NCBI RefSeq assembly: GCF_000482705.1
Contig: NZ_AXWO01000027.1
Coordinates: 1 to 64,000, forward strand
Reading direction: 5' to 3'
Origin: Glycomyces arizonensis DSM 44726
Lineage (GTDB): Bacteria > Actinomycetota > Actinomycetes > Mycobacteriales > Micromonosporaceae
DNA length: 64,000 bases
A program made the position numbers and the translations under genes. Below, in pieces: positions 9,111 through 19,017 of this stretch. The number at the start of each line of letters is the position of its first letter. The first letter of the stretch is position 1. The notes under the pieces are model-generated. The model was not told where the DNA came from. It was given only the letters and a program-made list of their open reading frames with translations, and made no database searches.

Positions 9111-9941
9111 TCAGGTAGGAGGCATCTCCAGGCCGGGCAGGACCGTCGGCAGCGGATAGCTCGGCGGCTCGCCCCCGAACTCGGGGCACCGCTCCTGGTG
9201 GGCGCACCAGCCGCACAGCTTCGACTGCCGCGGCCGGAACTGCCCGGTGGCGATCGCCTCGCGCATCGTCGCCCACAGCGCCTTGAGGCCCTTCTCGAAG
9301 CCCTCCAGCTCCTCCCGCGTGGGGGAGTAGTCGAGGAACCGGCCGTCGCCGAGGTAGATGAGCCGCAGCAGCTTCGGGATCGTCCCCCGCGTGCGCCACC
9401 ACACCAGCGCGTAGAACTTCATCTGGAAGATCGGCTTCTCGGAGTACCGCTCGGGCGGGCGCCGCCCCGTCTTGTAGTCGACCAGGCGCACCAGGCCGTC
9501 CCCGTTGACGTCGGCGCGGTCGATGAAGCCCTTGAGCTGGGTGCCGTCGTCGAGCGTGGTCGTCACCAGGCACTCGGTGCGGTACGGCTCGAGCCGGGTC
9601 GGGTCCTCCATGCTGAAGTAGGTCTCGACCAGGCGCCGCACGCCCCGCAGCCACGACGACTCGTCATCGAGGCCGCTGAAGAGGCCGGAGACGTCCTCGC
9701 CGGCCTGGAGCCTCGCCCATTCGGGCTCGATCAGCGCCAGCGCCTCCTCGGGGGTGCGCCGGCCCGCCTCGACCTCGTAGAGGCGCTCCAGGACCGCGTG
9801 AACCAGCGTCCCCTGCACCTGCGCCTTCGAAGACGGCTCGGGCAGCCGGTCGACCGCGCGGAAGCGGTACAGCAGCGGGCACTGCTGGAAGTCGAGGGCG
9901 CGCGAGGGCGACAACTGGGTGGGACGGGTGGCCTGCGGCAT
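9111..9941 (-). CDS. RecB-like PD-(D/E)XK nuclease with Fe-S cluster
   Basis: The 276-residue protein is a stand-alone RecB/Cas4-type exonuclease domain. It has GTLVHAVLE (conserved His), FIDRADVNGDG (Asp) and VDYKTGRR (D-x-K of the active site). Cys21 plus Cys243, Cys246 and Cys252 (LCGWCAHQERCPEF) are arranged to hold a 4Fe-4S cluster, as in AddB, Cas4 and the Mycobacterium RecB-like family next to trmI. The start ATG is preceded at six bases by TAGGCT (9948-9953), so the message is probably leaderless, although AGGGAG in the gap could also act as a ribosome site. The genomic position near trmI and the proteasome locus is conserved in actinobacteria. No CRISPR system is nearby. Confidence 0.85.
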   Translation of the reverse strand: MPQATRPTQLSPSRALDFQQCPLLYRFRAVDRLPEPSSKAQVQGTLVHAVLERLYEVEAGRRTPEEALALIEPEWARLQAGEDVSGLFSGLDDESSWLRGVRRLVETYFSMEDPTRLEPYRTECLVTTTLDDGTQLKGFIDRADVNGDGLVRLVDYKTGRRPPERYSEKPIFQMKFYALVWWRTRGTIPKLLRLIYLGDGRFLDYSPTREELEGFEKGLKALWATMREAIATGQFRPRQSKLCGWCAHQERCPEFGGEPPSYPLPTVLPGLEMPPT

Positions 9942-10019
9942 CTCCCTAGCCTATGTCGTGCGCGCTCCACCGCATGGGCCGCATCACCAGTTTAATATAA
10001 CGCGTGTACTGTTTAGGGC

Positions 10020-10772
10020 ATGAGCAACGACGCGACACCCTCGAGCGCCCTGTCGTTCGGGCAGGCCGCCGACCTCTACAACGCCATCCGCCCCTCCTAC
10101 CCGCCCGAGGCCCTCGCCTGGATGCTCGGCCCCGAACCGGTCGACGTCGCCGACGTCGGCGCCGGAACCGGCCTGCTCACCCGCGGCCTCATCGCCCTCG
10201 GCCACCGCGTGACCGCCGTCGAACCCGACCCCGGCATGCTCGCCACGCTCGTCGACGCCAGCCCCGGCCTCGCCGCCCACCACCGGGGCACCGCCGAAGA
10301 CCTCCCCCTGCCCGACGCCTCGGCCGACGCGATCACGGCCGGACAGTCCTTCCACTGGTTCGACCGCGAAAGGGCCCTGCCCGAACTCCACCGCGTCCTG
10401 CGACCCGGCGGCGTGCTCGCCCCCGTCTGGAACGTCCGCGACGAGTCGGTCCCGTGGGTAGCGGCGCTCTCGGCGATCATCGGCTCCTCCAAGGGCGAGC
10501 TCGCCGCCACCGGACCCACCGATCCGGACTTCTTCGGCTCGCGCTTCGCCGAGCCGGAGATCCGGACCTTCCGCCACGAGAAGCCCTTCGACGGCCCCGG
10601 CCTCATCCGCCTCGTCCAGTCCCGCTCCTACTACCTCACCGCCGACGACCGCCGCCGCCGCGAGCTGATCGCCGAGGTCGAAGACCTCATCGCGAACCAC
10701 CCCCAGCTCGCGGGCCGGGACACTTTCGCGATGCCGTACCAGACCCAGGCCTTCCGCGTCCGCCCCGCCTGA
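10020..10772 (+). CDS. Class I SAM-dependent methyltransferase
   Basis: A 250-residue protein with the Rossmann methyltransferase core: motif I VADVGAGTGLLTRGL, the acidic end of strand 2 AVEPDPGML, motif II GTAEDLPLPDASADAI, and LHRVLRPGGVL. Together with FHWFDRERAL this is the Methyltransf_11 small-molecule branch. The substrate is unknown. TACTGT (10007-10012) lies seven bases before ATG, pointing to a leaderless transcript. The upstream -35 region is unusually AT-rich (TTTAATATAA). The stop codon is immediately followed by a tandem repeat. The gene is divergent from the RecB-like nuclease. Confidence 0.85.
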   Translation: MSNDATPSSALSFGQAADLYNAIRPSYPPEALAWMLGPEPVDVADVGAGTGLLTRGLIALGHRVTAVEPDPGMLATLVDASPGLAAHHRGTAEDLPLPDASADAITAGQSFHWFDRERALPELHRVLRPGGVLAPVWNVRDESVPWVAALSAIIGSSKGELAATGPTDPDFFGSRFAEPEIRTFRHEKPFDGPGLIRLVQSRSYYLTADDRRRRELIAEVEDLIANHPQLAGRDTFAMPYQTQAFRVRPA

Positions 10773-10830
10773 CTCCGCCCAGCCCGGCTCTGCCCAGCCG
10801 GACTCTGCCCAGCCAGACTCCGGCCCGCGA
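10771..10830 (+). repeat. 15-base tandem repeat starting at a stop codon
   Basis: Four consecutive 15-base units, GACTCYGCCCAGCCN with a diverged last copy, begin inside the TGA stop of the methyltransferase and run towards the next gene. Units 1 to 3 differ at only a few positions. Confidence 0.75.
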
Positions 10831-10893
10831 ACGCCACCGGTAGCCTTCATAGCGCTCGTCCCGCAACCGACTATTGGTGTGACCAGAGGATCC

Positions 10894-12003
10894 ATGCGTT
10901 CCAGCCAAGCCGTGCCGCCCTTCCGCCGCTCCGGGTTCACCCTGTGCCGCCTGCGGGGCATCCCAATCGTCCTCGGCTACACCTGGCTGCTCCTGGCCGC
11001 CATGGTCATCGTCGTCTACGCGCCCATCGTGCGCCGCTCGATACCCGGCGTCGGCGAGGGCGCCGCCTACCTCGTCGCCGCGCTCTTCGCGATCACGCTG
11101 CTCGTCTCGGTCTTCCTCCACGAGCTCGGCCACGCCCTGGTGAGCCTGCGCTCGGGCATCGGGGTGCGCCAGATCAATCTCGACGCCCTCGGCGGCTTCA
11201 CCGAGATGGACCGCGAGTCCCCCCGCCCGGGCACCGCCGCCGCCATCGCCCTGGCCGGACCGGCCGTCTCCGCCGTCCTCGGCGTCGCCGGGCTGGGCGC
11301 CCTCGCCGTGACCGAGCCGGGCTCGCTGGCCTGGCAGCTCTCCTTCCAGGTGTGCGTCGCCAACCTCCTGGTCGCCGTCTACAACCTCCTGCCCGGCCTG
11401 CCGCTCGACGGCGGCAAGGCCCTCCAGGCGGGCGTCTGGGCGGCCACCGGCGACCGCTGGACCGGCTACCGCCTCGCCGGATGGTCCGGGCGCGTCGTCG
11501 CCGTCGCCACCGCCGCCGTCGGCGCCTGGCTCTTCGCGGCCGGATGGTTCAGCTGGCTCGGCCTCCTCCTGCTCGCCCTGGTCGCCTTCGAACTGTGGCG
11601 GGGCGCCACCGCGGCGATCAAGGCCGGTGCCATGGGCCCGAAGATCAGCGGCCTCGACGCCGCCGCCCTGGCCCGCCCGGTCGCCGTCGTGCCCGCCGCG
11701 GCCACCCTCGGCGAGGCCCTGGCCGCCGCCGGAGGCCGCGAGGTCGTGGCCGTCGCCGAGCGCCCCGTCGGCGTCCTCGACCGCGCCGCCGCCGAGGCCG
11801 TCCCCGAGGACAAGGTCGCCTCGATGCCGCTGGCCGGGCTGCTGCGCTCGGCCCGGGGTGTCCCCGCCATCGAGGCGGGCCTGCGCGGCCAGGCGCTGGT
11901 CGACGCCATCGGCCGCACCAGGGCCGAGGAGCACTTCGTCGTCGACGAGGGCCGTCTGACAGGGCTGCTCTACACCGCCGACGTGGTCCGGGCCCTCCGT
12001 TAA
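10894..12003 (+). CDS. Site-2 protease (M50) with CBS-like C terminus
   Basis: An intramembrane zinc metalloprotease of the SpoIVFB type, about 369 residues. The zinc site is HELGHAL in an early helix plus NLLPGLPLDGGK (the NxxPxxxxDGG motif) in a later one. About six membrane segments cover the first two thirds. The final 120 residues look like a degenerate CBS pair, ending EEHFVVDEGRLTGLLYTADVVRAL. Such proteases cut membrane-bound regulators in the bilayer; the substrate here is unknown. I chose ATG 10894 because AGAGGA sits four bases before it. GTG 10879 is an alternative. trmI follows after 30 bases, a linkage conserved in actinobacteria. Confidence 0.85.
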   Translation: MRSSQAVPPFRRSGFTLCRLRGIPIVLGYTWLLLAAMVIVVYAPIVRRSIPGVGEGAAYLVAALFAITLLVSVFLHELGHALVSLRSGIGVRQINLDALGGFTEMDRESPRPGTAAAIALAGPAVSAVLGVAGLGALAVTEPGSLAWQLSFQVCVANLLVAVYNLLPGLPLDGGKALQAGVWAATGDRWTGYRLAGWSGRVVAVATAAVGAWLFAAGWFSWLGLLLLALVAFELWRGATAAIKAGAMGPKISGLDAAALARPVAVVPAAATLGEALAAAGGREVVAVAERPVGVLDRAAAEAVPEDKVASMPLAGLLRSARGVPAIEAGLRGQALVDAIGRTRAEEHFVVDEGRLTGLLYTADVVRALR

Positions 12004-12918
<915 letters not shown>

Positions 12919-12920
12919 CC

Positions 12921-13205
12921 CTATTCGGCCCCCGGCCCGGCCACAGGCGTCCGGTCGGCCCGGTCGCGGACGTAGATGCACTCGCCGGGGCAGTCGTGAG
13001 CCGCGTTCACAATGTCCAGACGGCGATCCTCCGGCACGGCCCTTTGTGAACCCTCCGCGGTCAGCAGATCACCTTGAGTGTTCTTCACGTAGGCCAGGCC
13101 GTCGATGTCGAACTCGAAGATGTCGGGCGCGTACTGGACGCACAAACCGTCGCCTGTGCAGGCATCCTGATCGATCGACACCTCGAGTTCACGTTCCTCA
13201 GCCAT
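12921..13205 (-). CDS. Ferredoxin, 3Fe-4S or Asp-ligated 4Fe-4S type
   Basis: A 94-residue small acidic ferredoxin. Its cluster residues are Cys16, Cys22, Cys72 and Cys76, with Asp19 in the place of the usual second cysteine (CTGDGLC...DCPGEC). Related proteins hold 3Fe-4S clusters and pass electrons to cytochromes P450, or stabilise other redox enzymes. A ferredoxin at this position, between trmI and arc, is common in actinobacterial proteasome loci. The start is set at ATG 13205 by TAATGT (13213-13218) seven bases upstream, the leaderless arrangement seen in many neighbours. The GTG nine bases earlier would overlap that -10 box. Confidence 0.88.
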   Translation of the reverse strand: MAEERELEVSIDQDACTGDGLCVQYAPDIFEFDIDGLAYVKNTQGDLLTAEGSQRAVPEDRRLDIVNAAHDCPGECIYVRDRADRTPVAGPGAE

Positions 13206-13320
13206 GTCCCCCACATTAATTGCCGCGAAGAACCTGGCGCAATGTCGGTGTCGAGTCTTACTATTGGCGTCCCCAGCCAGCTACGGTTGGAGTAGGAACC
13301 TCACTCGGGAGGTGTGATCC

Positions 13321-15102
13321 GTGGCACGAAGCAATGATGACCGTCGACAGGGACTGGGCCGGGACTCAGAGCACGACGAACTGTCAGGACAGGTCGAAGA
13401 GCTCCAAGAGGAACTGGCCGCGGCTCGCCGTCGACTCACCGAAACGCCCCGACACGTCCACATTCTGGAAGAGCGGCTCGCCGCCGCCGGATCCCAGATC
13501 GATCGGCTGTCGGAGCAGAACGAACGGCTCGTGGCGACCCTCAAGGAAGCCCGCGAGCAGATCGTCTCGCTGAAAGAGGAAATCGACCGGCTCGCGCAGC
13601 CGCCGTCCGGTTACGGCGTGTTCTTGGGAGCCCGTGAGGACGGCACCGTCGACGTCTTCACGTCCGGGAGGAAGTTCCGTGTGGCGCTCGCCCCGTCGAT
13701 CGACGCCGACGAGCTCGAACGCGGCCAGGAAGTGCTGCTCAACGACGCCATGAACGTCGTCGAGGTGCTCGAGTACGAGCGCATCGGCGAGGTCGTGACG
13801 CTCAAAGAGCTCATCGAGACCGAAGACGGCAGCCCGCCCGACCGGGCGCTGGTGACCAGCCACGCCGACGAGGAGCGCGTCGTGCTCCTGTCGGATGCGC
13901 TGATGAACCAGCCGCTGCGCGCCGGGGACTCGATCATGATCGAGCCGCGCGCGGGCTACGCCTACGAGCGCATCCAGAAGAGCGAGGTCGAAGAGCTCGT
14001 CCTCGAAGAGGTCCCCGACGTCGACTACTACGACATCGGCGGGCTCGACGGCCAGATCGAACTCATCCGGGACGCCGTCGAGCTGCCGTTCCTGCACGCG
14101 GACCTGTTCCGCGAGCACGAGCTGCGCGCGCCCAAGGGCATCCTGCTCTACGGCCCGCCCGGCTGCGGCAAGACGCTCATCGCCAAGGCCGTCGCCAACT
14201 CGCTGGCCAAGAAGGTCGCCGAGATGCGCGGCGAGGAGGCCTCCTCGAAGAGCTACTTCCTCAACATCAAGGGCCCGGAGCTGCTGAACAAGTACGTCGG
14301 CGAGACCGAGCGGCACATCCGCCTGGTCTTCCAGCGCGCCCGCGAGAAGGCCTCCGAGGGCATGCCGGTCATCGTGTTCTTCGACGAGATGGACTCCATC
14401 TTCCGCACCCGCGGATCCGGGGTCTCCTCGGACGTGGAGAACACCATCGTCCCGCAGCTGCTCTCGGAGATCGACGGCGTGGAGGGCCTGGAGAACGTCA
14501 TCGTCATCGGGGCATCGAACCGCGAGGACATGATCGACCCGGCGATCCTGCGGCCCGGACGGCTCGACGTCAAGATCAAGATCGAGCGGCCCGACGCTGA
14601 GGCGGCCAAGGACATCTTCTCGAAGTACATCACGCCGAACCTGCCGCTGCACGCCGACGACCTGGTCGAACACGACAAGGACCGCGACGCGACGGTGGGC
14701 TCGATGATCCAGGCGGTCGTCGAGCGGATGTACTCCGAGGTCGACGAGAACCGGTTCCTGGAGGTCACCTACGCCGACGGGGACAAGGAGGTCCTGTACT
14801 TCAAGGACTTCAACTCCGGCGCCATGATCGAGAACATCGTGGCCAGGGCCAAGAAGATGGCGATCAAGGACTTCCTGACCGCGCAGTCGAAGGGCCTGCG
14901 GCTCAACCACCTGATCGACGCCACCGTCGACGAGTTCCGCGAGAACGAGGACCTGCCGAACACCACCAACCCGGACGACTGGGCGCGGATCTCCGGCAAG
15001 AAGGGCGAGCGGATCGTCTACATCCGCACGCTCGTCTCCGGCAAGGGCTCCGACTCCGGACGCAGCATCGACACCGTGTCCAACACGGGTCAGTACCTGT
15101 AG
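13321..15102 (+). CDS. arc: Proteasome-associated AAA ATPase ARC (Mpa)
   Basis: The 593-residue unfoldase recruits pupylated proteins and threads them into the 20S proteasome as a hexameric ring. In order: an N-terminal coiled coil (about 18 to 95) that binds Pup, tandem OB domains (about 97 to 235), and an AAA module with Walker A GPPGCGKT (278-285), pore loop KYVG (324-327) and Walker B IVFFDEMD (351-358). The C terminus is GQYL, the penultimate-Tyr docking motif for the proteasome alpha ring. GTG is preceded by CGGGAGG. The stop codon lies in the first copy of a 33-base tandem repeat, so the functional C terminus is itself part of the repeated sequence. Confidence 0.98.
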   Translation: MARSNDDRRQGLGRDSEHDELSGQVEELQEELAAARRRLTETPRHVHILEERLAAAGSQIDRLSEQNERLVATLKEAREQIVSLKEEIDRLAQPPSGYGVFLGAREDGTVDVFTSGRKFRVALAPSIDADELERGQEVLLNDAMNVVEVLEYERIGEVVTLKELIETEDGSPPDRALVTSHADEERVVLLSDALMNQPLRAGDSIMIEPRAGYAYERIQKSEVEELVLEEVPDVDYYDIGGLDGQIELIRDAVELPFLHADLFREHELRAPKGILLYGPPGCGKTLIAKAVANSLAKKVAEMRGEEASSKSYFLNIKGPELLNKYVGETERHIRLVFQRAREKASEGMPVIVFFDEMDSIFRTRGSGVSSDVENTIVPQLLSEIDGVEGLENVIVIGASNREDMIDPAILRPGRLDVKIKIERPDAEAAKDIFSKYITPNLPLHADDLVEHDKDRDATVGSMIQAVVERMYSEVDENRFLEVTYADGDKEVLYFKDFNSGAMIENIVARAKKMAIKDFLTAQSKGLRLNHLIDATVDEFRENEDLPNTTNPDDWARISGKKGERIVYIRTLVSGKGSDSGRSIDTVSNTGQYL

Positions 15103-15193
15103 CGAAGCGGAAGGTACCGAAAGCGCAGCCTGTAGCGAAGCGGAAGGTACCAAAGCGCAGCCTGTGGCGAAGCGGAAGGTACCGGAAGCGCAG
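15096..15193 (+). repeat. 33-base tandem repeat covering the arc stop codon
   Basis: Three units of 33, 32 and 33 bases (15096-15128, 15129-15160, 15161-15193), each starting CCTGTAGCGAAGCGG or a one-base variant and containing GGTACC, plus a short fourth remnant. The first unit begins in the last codons of arc (CTG TAG), so it encodes the C-terminal Leu and stop. Confidence 0.85.
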
Positions 15194-15273
15194 CCTGTAA
15201 GCGGCAAGGCCGCCCGCGCGGCGGCCAGTACCGGGTTCGCCCACCGGGTGCACCTGAGTACCGAGTGAGCGGC

Positions 15274-15310
15274 CGGACGGGGCGGCGGGCCGAGCCCGCC
15301 GCCCCGTCCG
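15274..15310. terminator. Terminator after arc
   Basis: A perfect 17-base-pair GC stem (CGGACGGGGCGGCGGGC and its complement) with a three-base loop, between the convergent arc and phosphatase genes. The remainder, 15311-15598, shows no gene. Confidence 0.75.
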
Positions 15311-15598
15311 CGTCCCCGGTCCGCGCTCGTCGGCAGGGAGCGGACCCGTGCCGCCCGCGAAGGAGCCTCCGAGCCCGCATCGGCCCACGGCGCCGGTCGC
15401 GCGGGATGCGCGGGTCCCCCGGCTCCGGCCAGGCCGATCCGTCCGTGCATGCGATCCGACAGCCTCGCTTGGGCACGATGGCCCTTCTCTGTTCATGTCG
15501 GTCCGCGCCCATGAGGCGGGGGCGGGCAGTGGGACACACGGACGCTGGCCGCGCCGTCCATCCGCGCCTGCGAGGCGGCGGGGGGACCGAGCCGGCTC

Positions 15599-16765
15599 TC
15601 ACGCTCCGGCGGCGTCTCCGGGGACCTGCAGGATCACCAGCGACAGGTCGTCCGCACGCTGGAAGCGGCCCCGGTTGAAATCGGCGCGCAAGAGCGACCG
15701 AAGCCGGTGCGGATCGCGCTGCCCGGCCGCGACGTGCGCGTTGACGCACGACGTCAGCGGGAACATTCGGCCCGCCTTGTCTCGCGCCTCGACCAGGCCG
15801 TCGGTGAAGGCGATGACGAGGTCGCCGGGGCACAGCGGCACTTCCAGCACCTCGGCCGGCACCGATCCGAACTCCGCCAGCCCCAGCGGCGGCCGCGGCT
15901 TGGCCTCAAGCGGCTTCACGGCGTGCTGGACCAGCAGGGGCGCCGGATGCCCGCACAGCACCACCCGCACCACCGCCTCGCCCGGCGGGATCTCGATGAG
16001 CGCGGCCGTGGCGAACGTCTGGTCCCACTCGCTGCGGCCCCGGTTGTCCAGCGCGACCCGCCGCTCCATGCGGGCCGCCAGCGATTTCAGGTCGGCGTCG
16101 TCGAGGATGCCCTCCCTGAAGCTGCCCAGCAGCGCCTCGGTGATCCGCACCGTGGACAGGTCGTGGCCCTGGACGTCGCCGACGATGGCCCGCAGGCCGA
16201 ACTCGGTGCACTGGACGTCGAAGAAGTCCCCGCCCACCAGGCCGGGGCTGCCCTCGGGCGTGCGGTACACCGACGCCACGTCGAACGAGCCGATGTGATC
16301 GGGCAGCTCGGGCATGATCGCGCGCTGCGTGGTCTCGGCGACGGTGGTCATGTCCAGCAGCCGCGTCACCACCCGGTCCCTGATCCACGCCAGCACCACC
16401 GACAGGCCGCCGATCGCCACCGCGGCGCCGACGTCGGGCCAGCCGCTGGCCGGGACCGGCAGGAGACCGAGCGCGTGCGAGCCCGAAGCGACGAAGAACG
16501 ACACCCCGAACGCGGCCACCGCCGTCGGTACGGGGCCATTGACCAGCGCTGTCAATGCCGGGAACGCGAAGACCACGTAGCTGTAGCGCAGCAGCACCGG
16601 GCTGAGCAGGACGAGCGGCAGCGGCAGGAGCGCGACCAGCGGGAGCAGCCGCAGCCAGAGCAGCGCGCCCGGGTCACCGCCGGTCATGCGGTTCGCCAGG
16701 CTGCCGCTCGTCAGATAGGACCGGGTCGTGCCCTGATCCGGCTGCAACTGCCCGCTTCTGCCCAT
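15599..16765 (-). CDS. Membrane PP2C-type serine phosphatase (SpoIIE family)
   Basis: The 388-residue protein has three or four N-terminal membrane helices (about 30 to 130) and a cytoplasmic SpoIIE/RsbU phosphatase domain. Metal-binding aspartates are visible in LVGGDFFDV, IVGDVQGHD and VIAFTDGLVEA, and the end has RADDLSLVILQV. RsbU-like enzymes dephosphorylate anti-sigma antagonists and so release stress sigma factors; the target here is unknown. It is inserted between arc and dop, which are usually closer. Its -10 (TACGAT, 16773-16778) lies seven bases before ATG and faces the equally leaderless dop promoter, so the two share one 152-base divergent control region. Confidence 0.88.
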   Translation of the reverse strand: MGRSGQLQPDQGTTRSYLTSGSLANRMTGGDPGALLWLRLLPLVALLPLPLVLLSPVLLRYSYVVFAFPALTALVNGPVPTAVAAFGVSFFVASGSHALGLLPVPASGWPDVGAAVAIGGLSVVLAWIRDRVVTRLLDMTTVAETTQRAIMPELPDHIGSFDVASVYRTPEGSPGLVGGDFFDVQCTEFGLRAIVGDVQGHDLSTVRITEALLGSFREGILDDADLKSLAARMERRVALDNRGRSEWDQTFATAALIEIPPGEAVVRVVLCGHPAPLLVQHAVKPLEAKPRPPLGLAEFGSVPAEVLEVPLCPGDLVIAFTDGLVEARDKAGRMFPLTSCVNAHVAAGQRDPHRLRSLLRADFNRGRFQRADDLSLVILQVPGDAAGA

Positions 16766-16772
16766 CGGGCTG

Positions 16773-16910
16773 ATCGTATGCGGCGTAGAGTGACCAGACG
16801 GTGAGATCGGCGATACCGCGGCGCGGCGGCCGCGTCGTGCCCGCTGAGCCGCAGAAATTCGATCCGAACCCGCCCGGAAGGGGCGGATGCGGGGGAGAAC
16901 CGACTACGCT
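16773..16910. promoter_or_regulatory. Divergent leaderless promoters of the phosphatase and dop
   Basis: TACGAT read on the minus strand (16773-16778) precedes the phosphatase ATG by seven bases. TACGCT (16905-16910) precedes the dop ATG by seven bases. No ribosome binding site fits either start. Confidence 0.55.
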
Positions 16911-16917
16911 CGAAGAC

Positions 16918-18423
16918 ATGACCGTACGCCGCATCATGGGCACTGAGATCGAATACGGGATCAGCGTGCCCGGCCAGCCGGGGGCCAACCCCATGGTGAC
17001 CTCCTCCCAGATCGTCAACGCCTACGCCGCCCGCCCGGAGCTGTCGAAAGGCGGACGGGCGCGGTGGGACTACGAGGAGGAGACGCCCCTGCGCGACGCG
17101 CGCGGCTTCACCTACACCGGGGCGCTGTACGACCCCGCCGAGAACCTGGCCGACGAGGACAGCGGCCTGGCCAACGTCATCCTCACCAACGGCGCGCGGC
17201 TGTACGTCGACCACGCCCACCCCGAGTACTCCACGCCCGAGGTCACCAACCCGCGCGAGATCGTCCTGTTCGACAAGGCCGGCGAGCTGACCATGGCCGA
17301 GGCCGCCCACCGGGCCGCCCACACGCCGGGCATCGGGGCGATCAACCTCTACAAGAACAACACCGACAACAAGGGCGCCTCGTACGGCGCTCACGAGAAC
17401 TTCCTGATGTCGCGCCGGACGCCGTTCGCCGACATCGTCGCCCACTTCACCCCGTTCCTGGTCACCCGCCAGGTCTTCTGCGGGGCCGGGCGCATCGGCA
17501 TCGGCCAGGACGCCTCGGAGCCGGGCTTCCAGATCTCCCAGCGCGCCGACTTCTTCGAGGTCGAGGTGGGCCTGGAGACGACCTTGAAGCGCCCGATCAT
17601 CAACACTCGCGACGAGCCGCACTCCGACGCCGAGCGCTACCGGCGCCTCCACGTCATCATCGGCGACGCGAACCTGGCCGAGTACGCCACGTTCCTCAAG
17701 GTCGGCACCGCCTCGATCGTGCTGTCGATGGTCGAATCCGGCGCCTTCGACGGCTCGCTGGCCATCAGCGAGCCGGTGGCGGAGCTGCGCGCGGTCAGCC
17801 ACGACCCGACGCTGAAGCACAAGATCGAGCTGCGCAGCGGCAAGCGGATGACCGCCGTCGAGTTGCAACAGTCGATCCTGGAGCAGGCCGAGGACTACTG
17901 CGGCGCCGACTGCGACCCCGAGACGCGCGAGGTCCTCGACCAGTGGGCGTTCGTGCTCGACGCCCTCGCGCGCGACCCCTCCGAGCTGGACGACATGCTC
18001 GACTGGCCGGCGAAACTGGCGCTGCTGGAACGGTACCGGGACCGCGAGGACCTTGACTGGGGTTCGTCGAAACTCCAGGCGATCGATCTGCAGTACCACG
18101 ACGTGCGGCCCGAGAAGGGCCTGTACCACCGGCTGGTGGCCCGCGGCAAGATGCGTCGGATGCTGACCGACACCGAGGTGATCGACGCGATGACGGAGCC
18201 CCCGGCGGACACGCGGGCGTTCTTCCGCGGCCGGTGCCTGGCCCGGTACCCCTCCGAGGTCGTTGCGGCGTCATGGGACTCGGTCATCTTCGACGTCGGG
18301 GCGGACTCGCTGGTGCGGGTGCCCATGATGGAACCGGAGCGGGGCACCAAGGCGCACGTGGGGGACCTGTTCGACCGCTGCGAGGCCGCCAAGGACCTGC
18401 TCGACGTCATCACCGCCGAGTGA
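16918..18423 (+). CDS. dop: Pup deamidase/depupylase Dop
   Basis: The 501-residue enzyme deamidates the C-terminal Gln of Pup to Glu and removes Pup from substrates. It shares the glutamine-synthetase-like fold of PafA: GTEIEYG near the N terminus, LTNGARLYVDHAHPEYSTPE with the catalytic Asp, YKNNTDNKGASYGAHENF, and [20 protein letters not shown]. The longer N-terminal segment PLRDARGFTYTG...DEDSG corresponds to the Dop loop that PafA lacks, which settles the identity against pafA at 21.1 kb. The gene is needed here because Pup ends in Gln. The start is ATG 16918, leaderless. pup follows after 291 bases. Confidence 0.97.
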   Translation: MTVRRIMGTEIEYGISVPGQPGANPMVTSSQIVNAYAARPELSKGGRARWDYEEETPLRDARGFTYTGALYDPAENLADEDSGLANVILTNGARLYVDHAHPEYSTPEVTNPREIVLFDKAGELTMAEAAHRAAHTPGIGAINLYKNNTDNKGASYGAHENFLMSRRTPFADIVAHFTPFLVTRQVFCGAGRIGIGQDASEPGFQISQRADFFEVEVGLETTLKRPIINTRDEPHSDAERYRRLHVIIGDANLAEYATFLKVGTASIVLSMVESGAFDGSLAISEPVAELRAVSHDPTLKHKIELRSGKRMTAVELQQSILEQAEDYCGADCDPETREVLDQWAFVLDALARDPSELDDMLDWPAKLALLERYRDREDLDWGSSKLQAIDLQYHDVRPEKGLYHRLVARGKMRRMLTDTEVIDAMTEPPADTRAFFRGRCLARYPSEVVAASWDSVIFDVGADSLVRVPMMEPERGTKAHVGDLFDRCEAAKDLLDVITAE

Positions 18424-18631
18424 GCCGCGGACGCTGAGCCGCCTCCCGCCGCGCATGTCGCTGTTCGCCTACGGCGTAGCGCCGCGCTCCCTGAGGCCGC
18501 CATCGATGTGGCCCGTGGGGCGCATGAGACGATCGCTCGCACCCTCGCACCTGGTCAACGGTAATCTACCGGTCGCGCTGCGTATCCGGATGCGGCTCCG
18601 GCGGCCGCGCCGGAAACGGAATATTACGGGG

Positions 18632-18677
18632 CGGTACGGCGTCGTATCTGGCACGGTGTCGTACCTTCGCGGTACGG
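18632..18677. repeat. Repeats in the pup promoter region
   Basis: CGGTACGG occurs at 18632-18639 and 18670-18677, and GTCGTA at 18641-18646 and 18658-18663. CGTACC-TTCGC-GGTACG (18660-18676) is also an inverted repeat. The block lies 38 bases before the pup start and may be an operator or a short hairpin leader. The rest of the dop-pup gap shows nothing else. Confidence 0.4.
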
Positions 18678-18714
18678 TTTAGGCACCATCGGTCGAAGGT
18701 AGAAGGGAAAAGCG

Positions 18715-18930
18715 ATGGCAGCGAAAGACTCCGGCGGGCAGTCGCAGTCGCAGCGGTCACGGCAGGACGCCGATGCCGAGGCCACCGAGGCCGCTGTCGA
18801 CCCCGAGATTGCCGAGCGTCACGAAGAGATCACCGAGGAAGTAGACGACCTGCTCGACGAGATCGACGACGTCCTGGAGACCAACTCCGAGGAATTCGTC
18901 CGCTCGTTCGTGCAAAAGGGCGGCCAGTAA
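18715..18930 (+). CDS. pup: Prokaryotic ubiquitin-like protein Pup
   Basis: The 71-residue tag is attached through its C terminus to lysines of proteins destined for the proteasome. The N-terminal half is polar and disordered (Gln, Ser, Lys, Asp). The acidic second half (residues about 28 to 60, [26 protein letters not shown]) forms the helix that binds the ARC coiled coil. It ends FVQKGGQ, the deamidation-dependent form, so Dop must convert Gln71 to Glu before ligation by PafA. A good binding site (GAAGGGA) precedes ATG. prcB begins 171 bases downstream beyond a long hairpin. Confidence 0.99.
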   Translation: MAAKDSGGQSQSQRSRQDADAEATEAAVDPEIAERHEEITEEVDDLLDEIDDVLETNSEEFVRSFVQKGGQ

Positions 18931-18956
18931 GGCGCCCTGCCAATGGACATAGGGTT

Positions 18957-19017
18957 ACCTGGTGCGCCGCACCGGCAACGGGCTTTCGAGCCGCGAAACC
19001 GGTGCGGCACACCAGGT
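18957..19017 (+). terminator. Nested hairpin between pup and prcB
   Basis: A 19-base-pair outer stem (18957-18975 with 18999-19017, one C-A mismatch) encloses a second hairpin GGCT-TTCG-AGCC. No U tract follows. It could be a partial terminator or an RNA-processing and stability element that keeps pup mRNA above proteasome mRNA. Confidence 0.7.

Noticed and set aside
15096..15193. CRISPR array
   Set aside because: Units are contiguous without unique spacers, only three copies exist and no cas gene is nearby. The RecB-like nuclease at 9.1 kb belongs to the trmI-linked family, not to a CRISPR system.
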